From contig NC_086254.1 in NCBI RefSeq assembly GCF_021018805.1, forward strand, positions 30,131,300 to 30,195,299: DNA of 64,000 bases, written 5' to 3'. Within the stretch, counting starts at the first letter, position 1. Every line of letters begins with the position of its first letter. The position numbers and the translations under genes are program-made. Positions 11,111 to 22,545 of this stretch are shown piece after piece. The DNA comes from Prinia subflava (taxonomy: Eukaryota; Chordata; Aves; Passeriformes; Cisticolidae). The notes beneath the pieces are model-generated. The model was not told the DNA's origin. It ran no database searches and was given only the letters and a program-made list of their open reading frames with translations.

Positions 11111-11964
11111 CTGGCGGGTCTGGGACTCAGGGACCTGGATAACTCAGTCTCCATCTGAGCAGATGTAAAACGACACGCCGTGCTCTGGAGAACTGTCTTA
11201 TTTGGCCTCCTGTGTCCATGGGATTCGCTCCTGTGTCCTGCTGCCTGGGCACACAGCAGGCACGAGCTGCCCTCAGCACCAGGCCTGGCTGGGGCTCAGC
11301 ACATCCCTGGACAGCAGGACAGCTGCAGGGCTGGGACTGGAGTGAGCCCAGTGCTGGCAGGATGGGGAGCAGGAGGAGGAGAGGGAGCAGGGGGAGCAAT
11401 GCTTGGCACTAGACAGCTTTGAGTGGGTGCACTCCCCTGGCTGTGGGAGATGTGGGGTGTAGTAGGGACCACACCTGTCAGGGGCAGTGCTTCCTCTCTG
11501 CCCACCTGGAATGCCCTGTGCATGTGCTGCAGGCACCAGCCCCGGTGGAGCCAGCAGTCCCCAGCACGGGCAAGAACACAGGATGTGGCCTCAGTGCTGG
11601 CAGCCATTGAAGTTCACCTCCCTGCTGAATCCCCTCTTTTTAATTATGGACCAATTACACCTATCAGGGATGGCTCTTAATTTAGAGCATTTACATCCCT
11701 GTCCCATGGCACAGCATCCCTACAGGGACAGGGCCACTCAATCTCTCTGGAGGCGCCAGCAGCAGCTGCCCACCAGGACAGCTGGCCTGGCTCTGGGCCC
11801 GTGAGCCGTGTTCCAGCCCTGCCAGTCTCCTGACCCCGCTGCACTCCGACTGCTGGGTGCTGGATGAGCACCAGCTCTCCCTCCTGTATCCCCTGTGCAA
11901 CTCTGGCACCTCTTGCTGCCCCAGCAGTGGCACAGGAGTGTTCTGATGGCCTTGTCAGGCTATC
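11111..11964. other. Flank without genes, 11.1-12.0 kb
   Basis: GC-rich with one small AT-rich patch at about 11630-11700 (TTTAATTATGGACCAATTAC). I see no exon, RNA gene or repeat. Confidence 0.65.
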
Positions 11965-12170
11965 ATGTCCCATAGATTAAAACAGATTTATATAAAGTCC
12001 TTTTCACCCCATTAGATTACTCTGGATTAACCTTGATCTCAGTAATAGATGCTATAAATGTAAGTCCCGCTCAGGGGGATTTTATCCATATGTTCTTGGA
12101 AGGCAGAAAGTAGATAAATTCTTAGAGAAGGTCTTACTGAGCGATTAGAAAGATTTAACCTCTTCAGAGC
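11965..12170. promoter_or_regulatory. AT-rich island with GATTA sites (candidate CNE)
   Basis: This short AT-rich block has repeated AGATTA and GGATTAA cores near 11978-12030, as bound by OTX/PITX-type homeodomains, and a GATTAGAAAGATTTAA run near its end. Function is inferred from composition. Confidence 0.35.
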
Positions 12171-15100
12171 CAGCTGGAGCTGTGTTCCCCTCTGCAGGGC
12201 GTGTGCTCAGCCCCACCTACTCAGGCAGTGCCCCCCTGACCCACCACCCCCAGACCTGAGCTGGGACACATTCTGTGCTGTCTCTGGCGGGGGGGACACA
12301 GCGTGTTGTGCTATGTGACCTGACACCCTGCTGCTGTGTGGGGCTGCCCTGTAAAGCCTGGACTCTTCACCCACCCGAGAGTCCCACTGCAGTCATCTGG
12401 AGGGGCTGGTGGCCACCTGCACCTGAGCTGTGCTCATGAGCCCTGCACGGCCCCTTCAGAGCCAAGGGCTGCCTGGTGCTGCTGCCGCCCTTGATTTATG
12501 GCCTGTGCTTTCCTTGAGAGCTTTGTGCTTTTCCATCAGCAGAAGGGCCGAGCCTGTTGGGCAGAGCCAGCTGCAGCCCTTCAGTGTTTCGTGGCTGAGA
12601 AACAGTTAATGCAAGGAGGGATGAAGGCAGGACAAGGAAATTCAGGCAGCTGTTCCAGCAGAGGAAGGGGGGAGCCAGCACACTGCACTGCCCAGCACAA
12701 GTGGGTGTGGCCCGAAGGGGTGGCAGCAACCAAAATTAATTCCCCATCCCCTCCTGCTGCTGATATTAAATTGCTCTAAGCGCAGGCTGGAGCCAGAGCC
12801 AAGCTCAGCTCTTCCAGGAGTGTCTGACCAGCAAGTTGCCTTCTGCTTGTTGATCAGAGAAGCACCTAATGGAGGAAGAAGAATTTGGCACTGGGCTGGG
12901 CTGCAGAGAACTGGCCCTGCTGGAAGCCGCTGTGATCACGCAGCCTGTGCTGGAGAGAGGAACAGGCTGTTGACAGCAGACACAGTAATGAAGAGGAGTC
13001 AGCTCTGTGGAGCAGGGCTGTGCTGCAGAGCCACAACGTTCAGGGTGGTCTGTGAACTCTCCCGGGGTTGCCTGGTGGGGGCTGCAGTGCTGCTGCAGAG
13101 CACTCTAAGGTTGGAGCTGGTGGAAGGGTTTGACTTCAGCCGTCATTGACTGCCTAGCAGGCTCCTGGCAGGGCTGGACAGTGGCAGGAAGGGGCTGCAG
13201 TTTCACCTGTTCACTCCCAAGCCAAGGTGCTTTGCCTTGCTGGGGCATGGGGAGACAGCTGTGACAGACACAGCAATCTCAGTGCTGCCCATCCTGTGGG
13301 TTGATTGGGCAGCCTGGACTGCAAATCTGTACTGCAAGGGCACCACTCCCTGGGCTGGGGGGAGGCAGGGAGGTTACCCAGGCCTGCCTGCAGTGCAGGA
13401 GGACCAGGGGGAGCATGCCATCCCTCTGCTCATGCCCCCCAGCCAGGCACCTCTGCATACATGGTGGATGTACAGGAGGACCTGCACTGTAAGCAAAGTT
13501 TGATGGAAATGTGTGGTTGGCAGTGCCCTGCACCAGGGCTGCACCAGATGAGCTGTGGCAGAGGGACAGACAAGCCAATCCAGCTGGCATGTCCAGAGCT
13601 CTCTTTGAGGCAGCAGGCACAGGGGATGCAGAGTCAATACAGCATCCCCTGCCCTCAGGGACCAGTGTGTTCATTACTGCAATGACCCTTGCTGCCTTCC
13701 TCCCACCAGTGGCCACAGCCACACATACCCCAGGGAGGGGAAGCTCCATGTCCCTTGGATCAGCCAGGACCAACACTCCATCCTGGCTCTGCTCCTCTTG
13801 CAACAGGAGACATTTCCTGTGCTGGCTCTGCAGGGCCATATCCATCCACAGGCACCCTGAGCAGGTAAAAGGCAGTTTTTGAACAATGACTTGTGCTGCA
13901 GGGAAAAGCACCAGCAAGAAGTGACTGCTCCTTATAACCATCAGGGGGACCTGGGCTGATGGCAGCAGCTGTGGAAGGCATCACTCCTAACAGTGTGCCC
14001 TGGCCTGCTGCACAGCTCTGCAGCACTGGGCCTGCCTTAGCTGCCACTGGGAATCTGCAGAGCACCTCTATGCAGCCCAGCACGCACCCTGTTCCCGTGA
14101 GGCATGAGTCCCTGGAGGGAGCTCTGTGGGCTGTGCTGAGCTCCATCTCTCTTCCCTGCTGACCCAGCTACTTTGCACACTCAGCCGAGCCTGCCACTGC
14201 CTCTGTCTACACCCCTTGCACTGCCAGCCTGCCCAGACCCCTGTTCTTCCTGGCTCAGGAGCCTCCTTCACGCTTGCTGGGCCTCTCCTCAGAATGTGGC
14301 TGCCACGGCCATCACCAAAGGGCTGGGGAGGGCCAGCTCTGGTGGGAGCCCCCAGTGCTCTTGAGACACCCCAATGCACTGGTGCTGACAACGAGGGGTG
14401 GCTACAGGCAGCACAGGCACTACCTGCCCGTGGCTGGCAGGGAGCAGCTGGAGCAGAAGGAGCACAGCAGCAGCTCCTTCCTGCACTGCACTGGGTCACC
14501 AGGCACGGGGAGCACAGGGAGCCCTGGCCGTGCCCACCACGGCCCCAGCCTGTGCTGTCCCCAGCCACCGCCGCGAGGTGCCGGGGTTTGTCCTGCTGTG
14601 CCCCCCCTCCCAGGGGGCCAGGAGGTCTTACCGAGACGAACAGAAATTCTGCCTGCTGCCATGAGCTGTCACCTCCGATTCTGCTGAATATTTAAAAACC
14701 GCCTGAATCTGAAGTGACAAATCCATCATTGACCATCTGCCACTCTGCACGGTCACCCTGCAGCGGTCCCTGACATTTCCAGCTCTGCCCTGACACGAGC
14801 CAGTAACTCAGAGATGGCAGGCATCAGCCTCAGCGGGCTGACAGGCGCTGCCCCCCGCCCGCCCCAGGCCCCTCGGCAGCCCACGCACAGGGACAGCCGG
14901 GGTATGGGGGTCCCTCTGCCCCTCCCTGGCACGGATTTGGTGTCTGTCTGCCGCTGAGCACACAGCCCCACCGCCAGCACAGTCTGGGGGACAGAGCCAA
15001 TGGGACACCCTGCTGAGGGCATGGCCATCCCCAGCACTGGCTGTGAGCATCCAGCCCTCAGAGGGGTGCTGTCCCGGGGAATAGGGGTTGCTGCAAGCCC

Positions 15101-17353
15101 CACAGGCAGCACTGAGTCCTCCTGCACCTGTACCAGAGGTTTTCTCAGCACAGCTGAGTGAGTGGGGCTCCAGTGTGGGCCCCCAGAAGCCTCCCTAGGG
15201 CTGCACAGGAATCCTGCCATGTCTCCATGGCCAGCTGGAGCAGCCAGGCTGCCTCATACTCCGCACAAGGGTTAGGGTGGATGACTGCTTGGGCATGAGA
15301 GACAGCCCATTCTGGGTCCCCTCCTTCTCCTTGACAGTGCCTGTCCTGTGTGCACCAGACAGGACAGCATGGGATGGGATGGTGCAGGGAACAGGCTGCT
15401 CTGGGGCAGTCATTCCCAAGAGAAGAGCCCATGTTCATAGCCTCACATCCCCTTGGCAGCACAACAACTGCACTCTCTGCTTGGCTGTAGGCAGTCATCC
15501 TGCAAGGTGGGCCCATGCTCAGCCATCCCTCCCTGCCTCACAGGGACAGGTCTGGGGATCCCCCTCTGAGAGGTGGTGTCCCCTATGGCTGCTCCCCACA
15601 CAGGATGCAGAACTGTTATAACCACCCACTTTGCAACAAGGCTGCTGCACCCTGCACACCTGGTTTGGGGACCCATGGGTGGCACTGCTCATCTGGGCTC
15701 CGAGCCAGTGGCAGTCCAGGCTCCAGCACTGAGCAGGGAAGGCCCAGGAGCTCTTCTGGAGCAAGGGATGCTGTGGGAAGGCAGCATGACTCTTATACCC
15801 TGTGGCCCCAAGAAGGGCGAACAGCTCCTCTCTGCAGGGCTGCTCCTGGCAGCTCTCCATAGAGGAACTGTACTAGCGAGGCCACAGGGCTCCTCACCAG
15901 CTCTCCTGTGTCCGCAGCAGCTCGAGGGGGAGGCAGTGGGGCCAAGTGCCAGGAGATGCCAAGGGGGATGCTGTGGGCCATGGCCCTACACCTCCTGCTT
16001 GGCTCAGACCCGAGCAGAGACAGCCGGGCTGCAGGAGAGCTCCCGCCAGCCATTCGCTCCGTACTTGTAGCTGGCACAGAGCTGCAATTTACAATCAACC
16101 TGCTGTTTGAGCTAATTGTGCTGTAATTGCTGAGCTGTGCTCCCTCCTGTTCCACCAGTGAGAGGCAGTTCTCACACTTCTCTTGGCAAGCTGGCACATC
16201 TACGGTCAGCCCCGGCGCTCAGCTCGCGTGCTTCCACCCCAGCCATGCCCCAGGCAGAGACAGTTTTCCTCTCACTCCTCTGCCAGCAAACACCACCCCA
16301 TGCTTGGCAGCTGCTGGTCTCTCCACAAGCTCTCGTTGGAAGCAGCTGCTGGAGGCCACAGGATGACCAGGACCACAGTGCCACGTACACGTGGATGGGC
16401 AGGCGCTGGGCACTTCACTGAGATGCCTCTGCCTCCTGGGAGGGCACCTTGCCAATGTTTCCTTTATATTGGATAAAATGTGGGCATTTGGAGGAGCAGA
16501 GCAGGCTGTGCCTGGGTTCAGGGAACGGCTGGGTAAGGCCTGGGGTCCCATTGTCCTGCTGCGAGGCAATGAGCTGGTGAGCACTAGGGAAGGGAGATGC
16601 CAGGTCATCAATTGTAATTAAAGGACACTGTCACTGCCGGGCTTGGGCTGGTTCCCAGCAGCTCCTGTCACTCCCCCGTGCTGACACCGCAAAACCTGTA
16701 CTTCTTCTGTGCTATTTAAAAATCCCATCTTTAATAACTCAGAGACATCAGGAACCTGCATGACAGGCACAGGGGGATGTCAGACACCAAGGGGACAAGC
16801 ACAAGGGGAAGCCATTCCCTGGGGAGCAGGGGGTGCTGCAGGTGGTCCCAGCCCCCGGTGAACAGGCGGGCAGGCCCCGGGCTGTGTCCCCTCCAGGCTC
16901 AGAGCCCTGTGCTGTGCCCCGGGGTGGGTCTGGTGCAGGGTCGTGGTGGGGCAGAGCTGGCAGAGCTGCAGGCAGCACTGCAGGCAGCACCGCAAGCTCC
17001 CGCCGCTGCGGGCGGTGTGTGCGCAATCAGCGCTAATCAGGTCGCTCACTAATTGCGGGGCCTCCCGCAGGGTGAGGAGGGCTGGGGGGCGCGGAGGGGG
17101 GTGGCACTGCCCTCCCCATCCCCTCTCCTGTCCGGGGCAGGTGTCACATCTCGTGTCAAAGGCATCTATGGAGAGTGGGTGTTAAACGCTCACAAAGGCA
17201 CTGGGATTCTTTCAAGTGAGAAGGGTTGGAAAAGTTCAGTTTTCCTGAGAAAATTTGTCCCTCTTCACATCCCAACAGTTTTTCTCCAAGGACACTGTAC
17301 CAGTGTGTTTTTCCCACATAGAGTCACTGGTGGTCCCAGCAGTGGGCAGCCTC
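12171..17353. other. Flank without genes, 12.2-17.4 kb
   Basis: GC-rich DNA with many short chance open frames and no recognisable protein. AT-rich patches occur at about 12725-12780, 14685-14740, 16080-16135 (CTAATTGTGCTGTAATTG) and 16600-16760. Locally CpG-rich spots lie near 14570-14640 and 16990-17110. Confidence 0.7.
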
Positions 17354-17453
17354 ATCCTGCCAGCCTGGTGTCCATCCTGCCAGCCTGGTGTCCATCCTAC
17401 CTGCCTGGTGTCCATCCTGCCTGCCTGGTGTCCATCCTGCCTGTCTGGCGTCC
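17354..17453. repeat. 20-base minisatellite, 5 copies
   Basis: Five head-to-tail copies of ATCCTGCCAGCCTGGTGTCC vary at a few positions (CAGCC/CTGCC/TGTCT). The repeat explains the repetitive plus- and minus-strand open frames across it. Copy number is likely polymorphic. Confidence 0.95.
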
Positions 17454-17624
17454 CCATGGGATTCCCAGCTGGGAGGCAGAGGAGACTGGCTGGGCACTGA
17501 CCTTCCTGGCAGGGAGTCCTGCCCAGCACACCTGGCCTGGCAGGATGTCTGCAGCTTGTCCTCATCATGGGTTTGTGCCTTCAAACCCATCCCCACCTGA
17601 CAGGCTGGGGCCTACGTAAATTCC

Positions 17625-18020
17625 CACCATAGTCACACTGAGAGCTATCAAGCTATCTAATTTAATTTCTCTGTGAAAATAAATAGCTAAAGTGGCCCTA
17701 GGTACATGCATAAATACTTCAGCTTTATGTTGGGCCTGTTATTATTTCTCCCAGCTCGTGCAGTTGTAATGCACACTTAATAAGTACATATTTATTGCAT
17801 GTCTCATCCTGGTGGAAGAGTAGGGAATATTTGCTGAATAAGCAGGAAAACAGCTTAGTCTGTAATAAAAAAGGGGGGAAGTTAAACAAAAATATGCTGG
17901 GTAATTAATGATTGGGCTTTGAATGGCCATAATTTTTTATTAAGCAAGTATGCAAATATGGCTTAAGTGGCTGTGTTAGTATTCAATGGTTTTTTTTCAA
18001 ATATTGATGGCTGATCTCTG
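17625..18020. promoter_or_regulatory. AT-rich island with POU octamer (candidate CNE)
   Basis: About 400 strongly AT-rich bases carry a perfect octamer ATGCAAAT at 17950-17957. Multiple homeodomain cores (GTAATTAATGATTG, TTTAATTT, ATTAAGC) and CATTTATTG-like runs accompany it. Borders to GC-rich DNA are sharp. There is no protein-like frame. Confidence 0.45.
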
Positions 18021-21000
18021 GTAAGACTGTCTCTCTTCATGCCTGAGTGCATGATGATGAGCTAACGTGAGCACTCCTGCGTGTCCATGTGGGAAGCTGG
18101 GAGCATGTACCCAGGGAGGTGTGCTGCTCCTGTGCAGCCCCAGCCAGCTTCCTTGGTGCACACACCCCCTCCTCTCCCTCCTGCCTGCTGCCAGCCGCTG
18201 GCTCTGTCTCTGCTGCTTTCTTTGCCTCCCCGATCCGTTTGTTGCACGCTTCATTAATCCTGATAAATGTGTGGGTTAGTGCTGGGAGAAGCAGCTCCAG
18301 GGATGCTGCCACCACGGGGCTCCCTGTGCTGCGCTCCCGCTCCGATGGGTCGGTGCTGGCACCCATCAGGCAGCCCCTCCACCAACCCTGGGACACGGCC
18401 CTGCTGTGGCTGCAGAGCAGGGACAGCAGGGGACAGGCACAGGGAGAGGGGTAATGGGCCCAGCCCTGTGGAGCAGAGATGTCCCGTGCAGAGCTGTTCT
18501 GTCCCCAGGCAGCAGCACCACAGCCAAGCAGCCAGGATGGGCAGGCAGGTGACAAAAAGTTACTGAGCTGTGGCCAAACCATCACTTCTCTAGGGACCAG
18601 TGACTGCTGTACCCTCTGCAGACCCTTGGTCACAGCAGGGCAGCACGAGGGGTGACACAGACTCCATGGCTCTAAGAGGAGGGTCCCAAGGGTGCGTGGG
18701 GCTGTCCTGGGGCTCCAGAGACAGGAGGGGATATGGCAGCACTGTGGGTGTCCCAGCCACAGGGGCCAGTTGAGCTTTTGGGACTGTTGATGCTGTGGCA
18801 CAGGGGATCCCCAGGGCTGCCCATGGACAGCACCAGCAGGCTCTGCTCCCCAAATGAATCCTGCTGCTCTGTGGTCACAGAAGCTGGCTTGGTGGAGCAG
18901 TTTTTGACGCACCACATGAGCTCCAGGGGGAGCAGACCCCGAGTCCCTCTTCCCATCAGAGCAGCAAGGCAGGGAAAGACAGCAGCCAGTGAGGACAACC
19001 AGGCTGCAGGAGTGACAGGGCCATGGCAATGCACACAGCAACGCCAGCAAACAGCAAGCTGATCTTCCCATTAGCCCTCATTAGCACGTGGCTGAAAGAC
19101 AACACGAGTTTAAATTAAGAAGACATCACTGTGGTCCCAACTGTGTTACCGCTGTGCTCGGGAAGAGCCCGACAGCTGCTGTTTAATACACCTTCCCGAT
19201 CTGTCAGGGCACACACGCTGCACAGCACAGCCTCTGCCTCAGCACACATGTGCTTCTGCATGGCTGCACCCCTCCACACGCAGACAGCACCTGCCTCTGC
19301 ACGTGCCCAGTGCCCTGCACAAGTGTGTGCAGGGGCAGGACAGCCACGCTCAGCCCTGCTGCCCAGCATGTGTCCCTGAGGCAGGAGGTGGTTCCTCCAT
19401 CCAGAACACCTTGCTGTGGCTCCATGTGTGTCTCTGTGTTGGGCAATGGATGAGCCCCTCTATGTCTTTGTGTGTGACCATGACCCAGTTCTCTTGCACT
19501 GTGCTCTCCTGAACCCAGGGAGCCAGAGGGTGCCTGTGGATCTAAAGAACATCCAGGGCCAGACTGATGGGTGGGAGCTGCCAGGGGAACAGTGTCAGCC
19601 TGGGGTTGCTGCTCCCAGCACAGCAAAGTGGGATATCAGTACTCCACATTTACACTGCACCTTCCCAGCTTGATGCCTGCTAATGACTCCCACTGGTATG
19701 GGGGAGCTGGTGGCTGTCATCAGAAGGAAGAAAAGAAAAAACCTGTCCGTGGGCATGAAGGGAGCCAGAACTATGTGATGGGAGGTGTAGGGGGCTGATG
19801 CTGAAGGTGGGAGCTTGCCCCTCAAGACGGACAGAGCAACCTGTTTGTGTACCCCATAGGTGTCCCACATGGGTGTCTCACATGGTATCCCACACAAGGA
19901 TAAGCCTTGCCTGCAAGTTCATCTGCCAGCCCACAGCTCATGCCTGATGGCCTGCAGGAGCCCAAATCAAGGATTGCATTTGCCCTTTGTGCCAGGACTT
20001 GCAGAAGGGCTGGAGGATTCTGACTGGTGAACACAATGGGTGGCAGGTACTACACCATGGTGGGACTCACAAGGGACAGGATGCTCCCACTAGTCTTGGC
20101 CAGGTGAGTGAGGAGAGCTGTGTTCAGGGATAGACTGTGCTTCCAAGGCCACAGCAGCAACAAACATTCTCAGCCATGGATTGTGAATTTCACACACATT
20201 TAGTGACACTATTGGAAATGAATCTGAGTACATTACACTATTTCAGATAGCATTAACTGTGCTGGCTATGTGCTGGCACAGGGAGACTTGCAGGTGCTGC
20301 CCTAGGCAGCTCTAGAAACTTCAACAGATTGGAAGTGGTGGGCACTAACAGGCAGGAACTGCTCCTGAGTCGCTGAGATCACTGGGCTCCTCTACCCACG
20401 TGCCAGGTTCTTCCCACACATCCACATGTGGCAGTGCCCCAGGCAGGAGCCATAAAGGCAGGGTCTGGAGCTCGATGGTCTGCACTCACCTCCCTGCAGG
20501 GAGCAGCCCAGACCCCCAGCCCTGGGAGCACGGCCTGCCAGTGCAGCAGAGAAATTAGTGTGGGGACAAGTGTCAGGTGCCCCTTCATGTCAAAGATGCT
20601 GAGTGGGAGAAGGAGAGGTCATCTCCCCAGCCTGGCTGGAGGAGCAGAAAGCTGCAGCACAGAGCTCAGTGCAGACCTGCTGCCTCAATTATTTATAGGT
20701 ACCATGGGTAGAACATGTTTTAATGACATTTGTGCTGGAGCTCAGCAGTGCGGATCCGCACCGAGCCAAAAGGAATATGTCAGAGGCTTTAGGGCCGGTA
20801 AAAGCAGCGTGTCAATCACAGTGGCATGCTCACCTCAGCCCCTGGATCCGCTCCCCCTGCCCTGCCGAGGGCCTGCTGCTGTGATGGATTGATGGGCAAA
20901 CCCACAGACACACCAGCATAAGTCACCGGGCTTTTTTAGGGGTAAATCACAAGTAATAAGCCTTCTCAGTAGAATTAGAATGACATCCTGGAAAATTATG

Positions 21001-21519
21001 CTCTGGTTTTACAGCGTATGAAGGAAAGGCAGTGGACTCTTTGGAAGGGATGCCTGTCCTACCATCAGGCAGCTGTGGCTCGAGGCTGGGCACGGATGAA
21101 GCGAGCCTGGTGCAAACTTGAGCTGGAGATGAAAGGGACAGGGCCCATCCCAGGCCCTAGAGGCCCTGGGAGATGGCTGGGTGCTGCTGTGCACGGGCAG
21201 TGCTGGCTGTGTGCAGCCCTGGACGGCTCAGCCTGCAAGGTGCACGGCTGCGATCCCGATCCCAGCGATGTCTGCAGTGACAGGAAAGAGATGTGTCCCT
21301 GCCTAACCTTGTAATCTTGCAGCCAACCTCTCTGTGCAGCTGGTGGGCTGGGGGTCCACAGGCCAGGGCCTGGCAGCCAGACCTGAAAGCAGATGAGATT
21401 CCAAATCAAGCCATCTGGACACAACACGCTCCAGCACCTCCAGCGGCTTCCCAGAGAAGAACCTAGAAGAACCTGTGATGCTGAAGCACCTCCAGCTCAC
21501 CAGTGTGTGTGACAGCATG
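18021..21519. other. Flank without genes, 18.0-21.5 kb
   Basis: GC-rich DNA holds a 344-codon minus-strand open frame (18037-19071). Its low-complexity composition and lack of any recognisable domain argue against a gene. Small AT-rich patches lie near 19085-19125, 20190-20270, 20680-20740 and 20925-21020. No RNA gene or repeat was recognised. Confidence 0.7.
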
Positions 21520-21780
21520 CCTTGTGCTGGGATTTAAAGACAATTGGCCCTTTTGTCTTTTTTGCATTTCTGCTTGCAGAGTGTCATTTTCTTCAGAAAA
21601 TGCTCTTTTGCAATTACTGTGAATTACACATGAAAAGCAAGCGACCACATATTGATTGGAGCCCAGAAAAAGCACCAGAGCCATTTAGAGTAGATTAACT
21701 TTTTCTGGAAAACAGCTTCACAGTTATTTAAAGAGATTAATCAGTTCATTTTAGGTCATTTACCATTGTTTCCATGGCCT
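21520..21780. promoter_or_regulatory. AT-rich island with GATTAATC (candidate CNE)
   Basis: This AT-rich block ends abruptly at GC-rich DNA. It includes the palindromic bicoid/OTX/PITX-type dimer site GATTAATC at 21735-21742 and a TGATTGG CCAAT-like box near 21655. Function is inferred. Confidence 0.4.
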
Positions 21781-22099
21781 AGCCTGGAATATCCCCCCTC
21801 TCTGTTGTGGACAGGGCCGAGGCCTTCTCAGGAGGAGAAGTACCAGGAGGAGGAAGGAGGGGTGCAAGCAGATGGTGCTGCTCTCTGGGTCCCTGTGGAG
21901 ACTGTGCCACAGCTGTCTCAGGGCAGGGCACAGGGGAACACTCCTCAGCCAACCCAAATACCTGCTCACTCCATGCCAGGTGCAGCCAAAGAACAGGAGA
22001 GCAGCATTCCTGGGATACATCCTGGGTCATCACTTGTGCACCCTCACTCTCCTCCCACTCCCCATGCCGGCATGCTGCAGGCAGAGCAGGCTCCTGCCC

Positions 22100-22545
22100 T
22101 CGAATATTTCAAAGCGTTTTTTTCTTCAGGAAGAAAGCATTGAAGTCAAATAGCTCCTGTGGTGGAATACTTCCCAAATGTCAACACAATCTGTGCTACA
22201 TTACGGGTAAATGTGATAATCTTAACGCCTGGCTTCTTAATGTCAGTGGCACTGAAGTCTGATGGATTGACAGACAGCCAGAATGACACGCAGTCATAGC
22301 TGATAAGGGCTCTCTCCGGGGAAATCACAGCTTTTTAAAGATGTTGGCAGCTACTAGCAAGTACCTTTTTATTTAAAAGGATTACAAGCATTGATTGCAC
22401 TTCCTGTTTTCTTTTTATCACATTCCTGCACCAAGTGAAGCTTGTGCTGCGAGCTGAGCTTTTCAGACAATTATTCTGGAATAATGAAGGCGTGTCATGT
22501 TGCCTGTAATGAGTGTTTTCAATGCCTAATTTGCGTGCAGTGTGA
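22100..22545. promoter_or_regulatory. Long AT-rich island (candidate CNE)
   Basis: About 450 bases contrast sharply with GC-rich flanks. It has GGATTGACAG at 22264-22273, one base from the PBX-MEIS consensus. An ATTATTC/GAATAAT inverted repeat with a 2-base gap lies at 22470-22485. There are several TAAT cores and a TTTTTATTTAAAAGG run. No open frame of protein-like composition was seen. It is among the strongest enhancer candidates in the flank, on composition alone. Confidence 0.45.

Noticed and set aside
18037..19071. 344-codon minus-strand open frame
   Set aside because: Low-complexity Cys/Ser/Pro/Trp-rich translation without a domain, in GC-rich DNA where stop codons are scarce.
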